Shown here piece after piece: positions 14,601 through 19,635 of a stretch of DNA of 28,984 nt. The notes beneath the pieces were generated by a model that saw only the letters and a program-made list of their open reading frames with translations, was not told the origin of the DNA and searched no databases. The DNA is from a virus: positions 1-28,984 of the IMG/VR virus record IMGVR_UViG_3300021440_000095. The stretch is one strand, 5' to 3'. The stretch's first letter is position 1. Each line of letters begins with the position of its first letter. The position numbers were made by a program, and so were the translations under genes.

Positions 14601-15974
14601 AATACCTATAAAAAGCAAATTTGTCTGCGGATTACATGTTCCTTGGAACTTACAAATACTCACCTCTTACGAGAATAGAAGTAAGAGTAATAAATTAGTA
14701 GAAGATATAGTCTAAACTTTATAGTGATATAAAGAGAGATAGGAAATCTCGTAATATATTTGTGTATTTCACGAGCATCGCTTAGTTTATAACACTAAAG
14801 GTGCTGCATCTGGTTCTAAATGGGGAGCTACTGGAACTGTCGACGGCTCTCGTATGCTGATTTGTGGTTCACAAGCTTTAGGTTTCGCTGATTTAGGCGC
14901 ACCTGAGTGGAGTGAAAAATGGTTCGAATATGAATCATCTCCTGGTATTAACATCGATTGGGAAATTTCCCTAGTCGCTTAATATAGTAATATATTAATG
15001 AAAAGTTCTTAAATTGCTGGAATAACTTGAAGGCATTTAAACTACAACGTAATTTGAAAAAGTAAGCGTGAATGTTTAAAAATTAAATGTTATAAGTCAA
15101 TCAGCAGCTAATCCCCTAATCCAATAGGCACGGGGAATGTTCAACGATTAAATAGGATTAATAATAGCCATGCGCTTAAATAAAGAAACAAAGAATCTAC
15201 TAATAGCTATGAGTTTTGGAGACGGGTATATAAACCCTAAAGGATATCTTCATCTTCTCCACTCTCAGAAACAAAAAGATTATTTAGAATATAAATATAA
15301 CTTAATAAAAGATTTATGTAAGTCTGGTATCAAATCTACTAAAGTTAAAGGTCATAAAAATACTCCATATTATTATAGAGTATATCTTACTACAAAAATC
15401 AATAAATTTCTTAAAGCTTTAAGAAAAAGTTTATATATAAATAATAAGAAGTTAATCTCTAGAAGTTTATTGAATAGAGTAGATGATAGAGGTTTAGCTA
15501 TATGGTGGATGGATGACGGTTGCAGATCACCTCAATATAGGGAAGGTAAAGTACACTCAGTTAATTATATATTTTCTACTTATTTAAGTAAAGAAGATAA
15601 TAAAATTATAGCTGATTGGTTATTAGATAAGTATAATATAAAAGTTAACATTACTCCTAGGGGTAAATCTGGTTTATATTGTATTACTTTTCATACTAAA
15701 GAGGGTAGAAAGTTTAGCGATATAGTTAGACCGTATATTATACCATCATTATTATATAAAATTAATCCTGTAGGAGAGGTAGGAAACTCTCTGAAACAAG
15801 AACTACCCTAATAGGGTAATGATATAATCTAGTCTGTATAGTGATATACAGAGAGTAAGGATACTCGTAATATAAACGAAAATGTTTGGCTTCTTAAAAC
15901 CACAATTCTATAGCATCTACGATAAATCTGTTGAAGATTTTGGTGTATTGGCTATAGACCACGCTATCGCTTAA
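11554..15974 (+). CDS. Major capsid protein (N4-gp56/DUF4043 type), split by four group I introns
   Basis: Five exons (11554-~11600, ~12461-13133, 13907-13989, 14763-14958, 15879-15974) join in frame to a ~364-residue protein. Collinear family features are MSLTNFAALTADQK at the start, ITELTKTEKGE, DGITGDNQREG, AQKTVVSFRENAKERLAFWL, MDQLAFLTLSGISY, FAADVSAPT, YAKTHYIKPL, DNPFFTGG, VDGIVFHEHRLVYNTKGAA, GSQALGFADLGAPEW, GFLKPQF and DFGVLAIDHAIA at the end. Every one is where the family has it, and no residues are missing across junctions 2-4. It forms the HK97-fold capsid shell. Each unspliced exon runs into a stop soon after its intron begins, so splicing is obligatory. AAAGGA Shine-Dalgarno sequence. 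Only exon 1/2 joining is uncertain (364 or 366 residues). Confidence 0.9.
11601..12460 (+). ncRNA. Group I intron 1 in capsid gene, with HNH ORF
   Basis: About 860 nt. Core elements include TTAATTGCGGGAAACTC (11656-11672, P3/P4 region), CAATCCGCAGG (11761-11771, P6/P7 side) and CTTCAACGATCAAAT (P7 strand, near 11795). Near the 3' end come GATATGATCTAGTCT, a P9 hairpin CTTACTA-GAAA-TAGTAAG with a GAAA tetraloop, and terminal G at 12460. GAGC-TTTA-GCTC at about 11618-11629 looks like P2. The HNH ORF sits between the two P7/P8 halves, as in other phage IA introns. The 5' splice pairing is unclear: CUAGU pairs with UCUGG except at the splice U, AGUGU pairs well with GCACU (11637-11641), and CAGAU pairs well with GUCUG, but the last two give no in-frame G-ending solution. 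Confidence 0.8.
11851..12426 (+). CDS. HNH homing endonuclease of intron 1
   Basis: 191 residues. An N-terminal zinc ribbon is visible as C7xxC10 and C36xxC39, followed by a long basic helical linker (many Arg/Lys/Tyr, residues 70-135) that should wrap DNA. The C-terminal HNH module has HHHVDHIIPLQG (148-159), SGLH and SNLQ, then KEQNLIKSN. Such enzymes cut intronless alleles of the host gene and drive intron homing by repair. AAAGGAG lies 11834-11840 before ATG 11851, spacing rather long. The stop overlaps the conserved 3' core of the intron (GATATGATCTAGTC), so ORF and ribozyme share bases. Related to the intron 2 and intron 3 proteins in layout and HNH motif but clearly divergent in the linker. 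Confidence 0.88.
   Translation: MSKLYSCTICNKKKQTNEFYIYKSGPKSGKISDYRCKLCLLKIKKEVYDENPIGFNEAARLRKENKPEVYRGHWAKYRNNNLDVCRQRANESSKRYYERYPEKLKAKSSKRRASKMNRVPSWMTKEEESKIRSVYKMCRAISKKTGIHHHVDHIIPLQGRLVSGLHTISNLQIITKEQNLIKSNKLIEDMI
12461..13133 (+). CDS. Major capsid exon 2
   Basis: Encodes ELWKQARDMAFINKFIGG through AQLKKDPD, the main body of the capsid protein. The 5' boundary may instead be 12457. The 3' boundary follows CCGGAT: the GGAU pairs with GUCC at 13144-13147, giving the expected U.G at the splice site. The open frame continues 27 bp into the intron (stop at 13158-13160), so an automatic annotation would report an ORF of 224 residues from 12486. Confidence 0.85.
13134..13906 (+). ncRNA. 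Group I intron 2 in capsid gene, with HNH ORF
   Basis: 773 nt. P1: GGAU (13130-13133) with GUCC (13144-13147), splice U opposite G. P10: UUGAU (13138-13142) with AUCAA of exon 3 (13908-13912), 5 bp, which fixes both splice sites. P2: CAGC-GTGA-GCTG near 13155-13166. Core: TCTAATTGCTGGAA (near 13180), CAATCAGCAGCTAAG (near 13269) and GTTCAACGACTATCC (near 13311). 3' part: GATATAGTCTG, P9 hairpin CTTAATA-GAAA-TATTAAG, terminal GG. The core sequence closely resembles intron 4, while the 3' end resembles intron 1. Confidence 0.9.
13368..13871 (+). CDS. HNH homing endonuclease of intron 2
   Basis: 167 residues, the shortest of the three HNH intron proteins. Zinc-ribbon cysteines C8/C11 and C34/C37; basic helical linker containing repeated KEY/KEH motifs; HNH module HHVDHIIPLNG (128-138), SGLHVPSNLQVIPW, NENLSKNN. 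The PW after SNLQVI is typical of this phage intron HNH group. TGGAGAG precedes the ATG by about nine bases, so it can be translated from unspliced RNA. The C-terminal codons and stop lie in the conserved GATATAGTCT core. It presumably cuts intron-minus capsid alleles near the exon 2/3 junction; that target is inferred. Confidence 0.88.
   Translation: MIEITRICSRCNLEKPTDSFTRNKTKKFGLDSCCKLCKSREDKEYRRLNAHKLKEYFKEYHLLNKEHKVRVACKWQKDNKEQANSNKSTNRAKRIKRFPSWLTLDQLNDIKSFYKKAEELTKSTGILHHVDHIIPLNGKLVSGLHVPSNLQVIPWNENLSKNNKFVI
13907..13989 (+). CDS. Major capsid exon 3 (83-nt mini-exon)
   Basis: Encodes YQRAVVTGADRGKDNPFF then TGGIMTVDGI, with the conserved NP(L/F)FTG and VDG landmarks. It starts right after the intron-terminal GG and ends at GGCAT, where GGCAU pairs with GUGCC (13998-14002). 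Far too short to be noticed as a gene by itself. Confidence 0.85.
13990..14762 (+). ncRNA. Group I intron 3 in capsid gene, with HNH ORF
   Basis: 773 nt. P1: GGCAU (13985-13989) with GUGCC (13998-14002), splice U opposite G. P10: UAC (13994-13996) with GUA of exon 4 (14764-14766). P2: CTGCTTA-GTGA-TAAGCAG near 14002-14019. Core: CTCTAATTCGGTGAAACTCTC and AATACCGAGCC, then GTGTAACGACTAGA. 3' part: GATATAGTCTAA, hairpin CTTTATA-GTGA-TATAAAG, second hairpin GAGAT...ATCTC, then GTAATATATTTG ending in G. The core is the most divergent of the four; the 3' end is closely like intron 4. Confidence 0.88.
14182..14715 (+). CDS. HNH homing endonuclease of intron 3
   Basis: 177 residues. Zinc-ribbon cysteines C3/C6 and C27/C30 at the extreme N-terminus, a Tyr/Asn/Lys-rich DNA-binding linker, then the HNH module: here YEVDHIIPIKSKF replaces the HHVDHIIPL of its two relatives, followed by CGLHVPWNLQ and ENRSKSN. 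The VDH histidine and the NLQ asparagine are kept, so activity is plausible. The upstream GAGGAAATGGGGGGC gives an ambiguous ribosome-binding site. The terminal LVEDIV and stop are encoded by the conserved 3' core of the intron. Not an obvious duplicate of the other two: the linker has little resemblance. Confidence 0.85.
   Translation: MECNICKSENVKYKNSKKEFAIGKALCRKCYNVLFKQTKDYKEYKSNYDLNRYERDKEAIINKSNNYYRNNKEKCSLVKKIYYSNNRYKFLASSRGYKIKKLNATPKWLSSKHREEINLIYKKSQELSLATGINYEVDHIIPIKSKFVCGLHVPWNLQILTSYENRSKSNKLVEDIV
14763..14958 (+). CDS. Major capsid exon 4
   Basis: Completes the split Ile codon (AT|T) and encodes VFHEHRLVYNTKGAA, GSKWGATGTVDGSRM, GSQALGFADLGAPEW and SPGINID. No start codon belongs to it. 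Ends at ATCGAT; CGAU pairs with GUCG at 14974-14977. Confidence 0.85.
14959..15878 (+). ncRNA. Group I intron 4 in capsid gene, with LAGLIDADG ORF
   Basis: 920 nt. P1: CGAU (14955-14958) with GUCG (14974-14977), splice U opposite G, extended inside the intron by UGGG (14959-14962) with CCUA (14970-14973). P2: TTAATATA/TATATTAA near 14978-14998. Core: AAATTGCTGGAATAAC (near 15013), ACTACAACGTAATTTGAAAA, TCAATCAGCAGCTAA and TGTTCAACGATTAAAT (near 15139). 3' part: TAATCTAGTCT, hairpin CTGTATA-GTGA-TATACAG, hairpin GAGTA...TACTC, then GTAATATAAACG with terminal G at 15878. Confidence 0.88.
15170..15811 (+). CDS. LAGLIDADG homing endonuclease of intron 4
   Basis: 213 residues with two LAGLIDADG-type helices: LLIAMSFGDGYI at 10-21 (acidic residue Asp18) and RGLAIWWMDDGC at 107-118 (Asp115/116), each ending in the Gly-Asp-Gly-like turn that brings a catalytic acid to the domain interface. 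Between and after them come the expected beta strands (KGYLHLLHSQKQKDYLEY; VNYIFSTYLSKEDNKI; GLYCITFHTKEG). It belongs to the two-motif LAGLIDADG_2-like set, so it could act as a monomer. No zinc ribbon and no relation to the HNH proteins. AGGATT is a weak, distant ribosome-binding site. Presumably cuts intron-minus capsid alleles near exon 4/5. Confidence 0.88.
   Translation: MRLNKETKNLLIAMSFGDGYINPKGYLHLLHSQKQKDYLEYKYNLIKDLCKSGIKSTKVKGHKNTPYYYRVYLTTKINKFLKALRKSLYINNKKLISRSLLNRVDDRGLAIWWMDDGCRSPQYREGKVHSVNYIFSTYLSKEDNKIIADWLLDKYNIKVNITPRGKSGLYCITFHTKEGRKFSDIVRPYIIPSLLYKINPVGEVGNSLKQELP
15879..15974 (+). CDS. Major capsid exon 5
   Basis: Encodes KMFGFLKPQFYSIYDKSVED then FGVLAIDHAIA and a TAA stop, the conserved C-terminus of the family. 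The joined sequence GINID-KMFGFLKPQF has exactly the expected spacing, supporting the intron 4 splice sites. Confidence 0.85.
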   Translation, partial: KMFGFLKPQFYSIYDKSVEDFGVLAIDHAIA

Positions 15975-15984
15975 TAAAAATTTA

Positions 15985-16065
15985 ATATCCCTGTCATTTT
16001 AAGGTATTAGGAAGACCTACCAATATGGTAGAAATATAGGTGCAAATCCTATCAGGGATATTTTT
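15985..16065 (+). terminator. tRNA-shaped hairpin plus U-run after the capsid gene
   Basis: ATATCCCTG (15985-15993) pairs with CAGGGATAT (16053-16061), and TTTTT follows. Inside, directly against the closing stem, ATAGG-TGCAAAT-CCTAT (16036-16052) has the geometry and loop of a tRNA T-arm. The 7-bp version 15987-16059 is 73 nt with the inter-arm lengths of a tRNA. A CTAC/GTAG (or CTACC/GGTAG) arm fills the anticodon position and a weak TTTT/AAGA arm the D position. The anticodon loop lacks U33 and no CCA is encoded, so a working tRNA is doubtful. It probably ends or protects the capsid transcript. Confidence 0.45.
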
Positions 16066-16089
16066 AATATAAGTATAAAGGAAATTAAA

Positions 16090-16161
16090 ATGGCTAAAAT
16101 GCCTTCTAAAGCCCCAATGAAAATACCTATGCCTAAACCAGGCAAAAAAGGTAAATACTAA
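16090..16161 (+). CDS. 23-residue Lys/Pro/Met-rich peptide
   Basis: ATG 16090 with AAAGGA seven bases upstream; reads MAKMPSKAPMKIPMPKPGKK then GKY and TAA. Strongly basic with regularly spaced prolines, no hydrophobic segment. From memory, other phages of this capsid type have tiny Lys/Pro/Gly-rich genes right after the major capsid gene, but function is unknown. The perfect Shine-Dalgarno sequence and clean placement between the tRNA-shaped element and the next gene argue for real translation. Confidence 0.5.
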   Translation: MAKMPSKAPMKIPMPKPGKKGKY

Positions 16162-16179
16162 TAAACCTATATGGTTTAA

Positions 16180-16227
16180 GTATGTTATTTTTGATGATGT
16201 TTAACATACCCCCTCTATAAATCATCA
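16180..16227 (+). promoter_or_regulatory. Possible pseudoknot beside the 16240 ribosome-binding site
   Basis: GTATGTTA (16180-16187) pairs with TAACATAC (16202-16209). The loop sequence TGATGAT (16192-16198) is complementary over 7 bp to ATCATCA (16221-16227), which directly abuts the AGGAG Shine-Dalgarno sequence (16229-16233). Together they form an H-type pseudoknot. A small hairpin AAACC-TATAT-GGTTT (16163-16177) lies just upstream. By-eye prediction; translational control is inferred. Confidence 0.4.
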
Positions 16228-16239
16228 TAGGAGAATAAA

Positions 16240-16641
16240 ATGGCTAATAAAATTGTAAAGAACGTAGGTCGTCAAGAAGTAATTGCAGTTAAACAAAATT
16301 TAAACTTCGGTACTGGTAAAGAATTAGATTCTACAGGTGTTGTAGCTGCAATTGATCTACCTGCTGGCGCTATCCTTTTGGATGGTTATCTAAACGTATT
16401 AACTGGAACCACTGCTACTGCTACAATCAGTTTAGGTGATTCTGGTAGTGCTACTAGATACCTAGCAGCTACCTCAGTAGTAACAGTTGCCAAGACTGCA
16501 ATCACAGCTACTGGCCTCAAATATACCACTCCAACTACCTTATTAGTAACTATTGCTGGTGCAGCTCCTGTAGCAGTAGGTACTTCAGAAATAGTTTTGA
16601 GATATATTGTTGACGGTCGTGCTGCGTTTTCACAAGGCTAA
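16240..16641 (+). CDS. Capsid decoration or head-surface protein (probable)
   Basis: 133 residues, Ala/Thr/Val-rich and all-beta, no signal peptide. Pattern: basic start (MANKIVKNVGRQEVIAVKQ), DLPAGAILLDGYLNVLTGT, TISLGDSGSATRYLAATSV, a 'G..Y' middle, and EIVLRYIVDGRAAFSQG. I recognise the 'LPAGA.L.DG.V.V' plus 'GDSG...RYLA' layout from phage head proteins encoded just after N4-gp56-type capsid genes. AGGAG Shine-Dalgarno sequence, and a terminator immediately follows the gene, both fitting an abundant particle protein. Exact role not established. Confidence 0.6.
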   Translation: MANKIVKNVGRQEVIAVKQNLNFGTGKELDSTGVVAAIDLPAGAILLDGYLNVLTGTTATATISLGDSGSATRYLAATSVVTVAKTAITATGLKYTTPTTLLVTIAGAAPVAVGTSEIVLRYIVDGRAAFSQG

Positions 16642-16654
16642 GATTTAAACATAA

Positions 16655-16703
16655 GGCTCATACTTTTGGATTAAGGATTCTTGGTCGGGTATGGGCCTTT
16701 TTT
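16655..16703 (+). terminator. Intrinsic terminator
   Basis: GGCTCATAC (16655-16663) pairs with GTATGGGCC (16689-16697), nine pairs including one U.G, followed by TTTTTT (16698-16703). A textbook Rho-independent terminator after the head-surface gene; because downstream genes need transcription too, it probably attenuates rather than ends the operon. Confidence 0.8.
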
Positions 16704-16717
16704 ATATACGGAAATAT

Positions 16718-17101
16718 ATGAATTTTAAAAAATTTAAAAGTTTGAATGGAGACATTGCTGTATCTAACACATTAGGTCACTCAGCAGTAATCTCTTCAGA
16801 GTATGTATCGGTACCAGAATCTTTATGGGGAGAAGCTTACGCTAAAGGTGCAATACCAGAAGACGTAAAGATTAGAGATTTCAACAGTTATGTAAACGAA
16901 CAGAAAGCTCTACAGGATATGAATGCAGCAGAAGAGTTAGCTTCAATAAAAGAAAAACTTAAATGGGTTTATGAGAACCCTAATGGCTACTTAAAACCTA
17001 AAGGTGATTTAGATATTAGAAAAGTATTGATATATCTCAAAGAACCTGTAAAGTCAGAGGTTATTTTAAAAGCTTGGAATGAATTAGTAAGCGAGAAATA
17101 A
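16718..17101 (+). CDS. Small head protein, unknown
   Basis: 127 residues from ATG 16718. An in-frame ATG at 16691 lies inside the terminator stem and would add nine residues; the downstream start has GGAAA and gives the N-terminus MNFKKFKSLNGDIAVSNTLG, resembling small phage proteins of the form 'ST.G.IA....GH...I......VPKSLW.EAYA.GA'. The conserved-looking VPESLWGEAYAKGAIPED segment is followed by a helical, charged C-terminus. Encoded between head and tail-adaptor genes, so a head-completion or assembly role is possible. Confidence 0.6.
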   Translation: MNFKKFKSLNGDIAVSNTLGHSAVISSEYVSVPESLWGEAYAKGAIPEDVKIRDFNSYVNEQKALQDMNAAEELASIKEKLKWVYENPNGYLKPKGDLDIRKVLIYLKEPVKSEVILKAWNELVSEK

Positions 17102-17102
17102 A

Positions 17103-17798
17103 ATGAATGTATTAGAGCTAGTATCTTACCTCAGAAAAAATATCTTATATGATACAGGTGGTCAAGGTGTTAATTGGGAAAGTTATAATTCAGATGACTA
17201 TGACAGCATTCAGCTTAGATGGGGTAATGAAGAATTAGTCTCTAATATTAATGAAGCTATTACTCAAGTATATCGAAGGACTAACCCAATTAAAGATATT
17301 GAAGAGTTAGAAGTATTTGCAGGGGTTAGTGAATACACTATCCCAACCTACATACAAAATATACTTTTAGTAAAAGATTCCTTCAGTAGACAGCTTAAAG
17401 AAAGAGAATTAATTGATAGATGGTGGGATGAAACTTTGGACACTCAAACAGGTGACCTAAAGATATTTATACCTGACTTAAAGAATAACACAATTAAATT
17501 CTCTCCAGTACCGTCTAAAGATGAAACATTATTGATGGTTATATATCGTTATCCTAAAGAAAAATTAACTTGGGATGATTATGATGTATCTCCAGAGCTT
17601 GTAGAAGAGTATCAACTACCTATGCTATGGTATGCAGCTTTCTTAGCTTACTCTAAAGATGAAGTGAATACTTTAGACCCTCAGAGAGCAGAGAGAATGA
17701 AGAGCTACTTTGATAGAGAGTTCCCTTTTACTAGTGTATACTCTAATATACGTAAAGGTAGAACTTCTAACAGAACCATAAAGTATGGTGGCTTATAA
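17103..17798 (+). CDS. Head-tail adaptor protein
   Basis: 231 residues, helical and beta mixed, no membrane segment. It has the layout of podovirus adaptors (gp4/gp11-type ring under the portal): an N-terminal 'LVSYLRKNILYDTGG' helix, W-containing ELVSNINEAITQVYRRTNPI, a beta domain SEYTIPTYIQNILLV ... NNTIKFSPVPSKDETLLMVIYRYP, and a final helical hairpin VEEYQLPMLWYAAFLAYSKDE and PQRAERMKSYFDREF. That last 'Y...L..WAAYLAY...D......RA..Y...F' pattern is characteristic. The preceding gene stops 1 bp earlier and the next start overlaps its stop, so it is tightly coupled to the hub gene. Confidence 0.75.
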   Translation: MNVLELVSYLRKNILYDTGGQGVNWESYNSDDYDSIQLRWGNEELVSNINEAITQVYRRTNPIKDIEELEVFAGVSEYTIPTYIQNILLVKDSFSRQLKERELIDRWWDETLDTQTGDLKIFIPDLKNNTIKFSPVPSKDETLLMVIYRYPKEKLTWDDYDVSPELVEEYQLPMLWYAAFLAYSKDEVNTLDPQRAERMKSYFDREFPFTSVYSNIRKGRTSNRTIKYGGL

Positions 17799-19069
17799 TG
17801 CCTATACATCCTAAAACTACTCACATATCCACATTTAAAGGTTTAAACAATGTAGAGTTACCAGAGGATACAGAGGTAGGGTTCTTTAAAAAGATAGTAA
17901 ATGCTGACATATCTAAAAAGAGTAAAGTAACTAAGAGAAAAGGTTATTATCTTAGGGATGGAGGTAATTACATATCTTTATGGGCTTCTGAAAATAATTT
18001 AGGATGTTATGCTAATAAAGGCGGGTCTCTTATTAAAATAGATGAGGGATACAACAAAGAAGTATTAGCAGATAACTTAGATAATTACAAAGTATCTTTT
18101 GAAGAGGTAGATGATACAGTATACTATACCTCCCCTATAACTACAGGTAGAGTGGTAGATGGAATTAGATATGACTGGGGTATAGATAGAAATTATCTTT
18201 CTCCTACCTTAATTCAAACTGTAGGTACTTTACCGGAAGGCACTTATCAAGTTACATTTACCTATGTAAACTCAGATGGACTGGAATCTGGCACATCTCA
18301 CGCCTCTACAATAGCCCTCCCAGCTAATAGTGGAATAAGTCTTTTTATACCTCCTCATCCTTCCCCTAATGTAGTATTTGCTAGAGTATACTGCTCTACT
18401 CAAAACGGTAATATGTTGTACTACTCTGGATTTACTACCACTAATAGCACCTATATTGTATCTTCTCAAGAAAATCTAATAAACCCACTTATAACATTCA
18501 ATCTAGATAAACCTCCTACAGGTCAAAACATTAAGTACTTTAAAGGTAGATTATTTGTTGCTTCTGATAATGTATTGTACTATACAGAACCTTTAATGTA
18601 CAATCATGTTAATATGGCTAAAAACTTTTTTGAGTTTCCTAGTTATATTCGTGGAGTTATGCCGGTAGAAGATGGTATATGGATAGCGTCAGATAAACTT
18701 TATTATCTATCTGGTGTAGACCCTACATCCTTTAAGAAGACTACTAAGGAATACTTAGAGATGGTAGAGGGTAGTGAAGTAAGGTTTAGTGGAAGTTACT
18801 TACATTTAGATAATACTCCTGTAGGTTATAAATGGTTTATTACTACTAACCTAGGTATATTTGTTTTATTTAATCAAGGATTAGTAATAAACATGTCTGC
18901 TGCTAGTGTTAATCTAGATAGAGCTGACGAAGGTGCTGCTGTATTTTTACAGAGCAAAGGTTTAAACGGTTATTTATCAATGTTAAGAAACAACGATAAA
19001 GAAGCTAATACCTCTTTTGGGGATATGGTTGAAACTACCATAATTAGAAACGGGGTAGTGATACCTTAA
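17798..19069 (+). CDS. Tail hub/stopper-like protein
   Basis: 423 residues, beta-rich. The start (STFKGLNNVELPEDT, then KKIVNADISKKSKVTKRKGY) is the recurrent opening 'F.GLNNV......AVNVDI...G.L..R.GY' of phage tail hub or stopper proteins (P22 gp10-like position). Blocks such as LPEGTYQVTFTYVNSDGLESG, FARVYCSTQNGNMLYYSGF and KYFKGRLFVASDNVLYYTEP look like propeller blades or Fn3-like strands. It follows the adaptor directly and probably closes the DNA channel and connects to fibres. Function from order and fold resemblance. Confidence 0.7.
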   Translation: MPIHPKTTHISTFKGLNNVELPEDTEVGFFKKIVNADISKKSKVTKRKGYYLRDGGNYISLWASENNLGCYANKGGSLIKIDEGYNKEVLADNLDNYKVSFEEVDDTVYYTSPITTGRVVDGIRYDWGIDRNYLSPTLIQTVGTLPEGTYQVTFTYVNSDGLESGTSHASTIALPANSGISLFIPPHPSPNVVFARVYCSTQNGNMLYYSGFTTTNSTYIVSSQENLINPLITFNLDKPPTGQNIKYFKGRLFVASDNVLYYTEPLMYNHVNMAKNFFEFPSYIRGVMPVEDGIWIASDKLYYLSGVDPTSFKKTTKEYLEMVEGSEVRFSGSYLHLDNTPVGYKWFITTNLGIFVLFNQGLVINMSAASVNLDRADEGAAVFLQSKGLNGYLSMLRNNDKEANTSFGDMVETTIIRNGVVIP

Positions 19070-19107
19070 TCAGCTTTTAATAGCTTTAATTTTAATAGGA
19101 AAAAAAT

Positions 19108-19629
19108 ATGAATACAGAAACAAAATCTAAATTTGGTGTTGGCGGTGTTTGGACATTTGAACAAGTAAGAGATGGTAAAGTAATTGATACTTGGGAAGAT
19201 CATAATATTGTAGTAGACGAAAGTATCAACTACATCCTCAATGCCTCATTCTTTAATGCTACTGTTAATCCATCTTGGTTTGTAGGTTTATTCAAGAATA
19301 ACTTTACACCTGTAGCATCTAATGTTATGTCTACTTTTAGCAGTGCTGGTGTAGCTAATGAAGCAACATCTGAATATTCTCAATCTACTCGTCCAGCTTG
19401 GTCAATTGTATCCTCTACAGCAAAATCTCTTACCAATACCGCTTCTCCAGCTACCTTTACCTTTACTCCAGCATCTACAGTAATTTTTGGAGCATTCTTA
19501 AGCTCTAGCAGCGTTAAAGGTGGTACAACTGGTGTACTAGGTTCAGCTATCAAGTTCCCTGCATCAAGAACCCTAACAGCTGGAGATTCTTTGAATGTAG
19601 TATACTCTCTAACAGGTTCTTCTACTTAA
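19108..19629 (+). CDS. Tail-associated structural protein, unknown role
   Basis: 173 residues. The opening GVGGVWTFEQVRDGKVIDTW then EDHNIVVDESINYILN is strongly reminiscent of a phage tail or baseplate family ('G.W..E..RDGKV......NLVV.EGL...L'). The remainder is Ser/Thr/Ala-rich beta structure (NPSWFVGLFKNNFTPVA; GAFLSSSSVKGG; NVVYSLTGSST). A TAGGAAAA sequence precedes the ATG. Layout resembles the 1207 gene (surface beta protein) without clear sequence similarity. Particle component likely, location uncertain. Confidence 0.6.
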   Translation: MNTETKSKFGVGGVWTFEQVRDGKVIDTWEDHNIVVDESINYILNASFFNATVNPSWFVGLFKNNFTPVASNVMSTFSSAGVANEATSEYSQSTRPAWSIVSSTAKSLTNTASPATFTFTPASTVIFGAFLSSSSVKGGTTGVLGSAIKFPASRTLTAGDSLNVVYSLTGSST

Positions 19630-19635
19630 TAACTT

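Noticed and set aside
14959-14967. Exon 4 ending at GAAATT (14967)
   Set aside because: In frame, but adds WEI before KMFG compared with the family spacing, and P1 with U.G supports GAT at 14958.
15987-16060. A functional tRNA gene
   Set aside because: Anticodon loop lacks U33, the D-arm is weak, CCA is absent and a U-run follows immediately; kept only as a tRNA-shaped element.
16691-16717. ATG 16691 as the start of the 16718 gene
   Set aside because: It lies inside the 3' arm of the intrinsic terminator, whereas ATG 16718 has GGAAA at good spacing and a family-like N-terminus.
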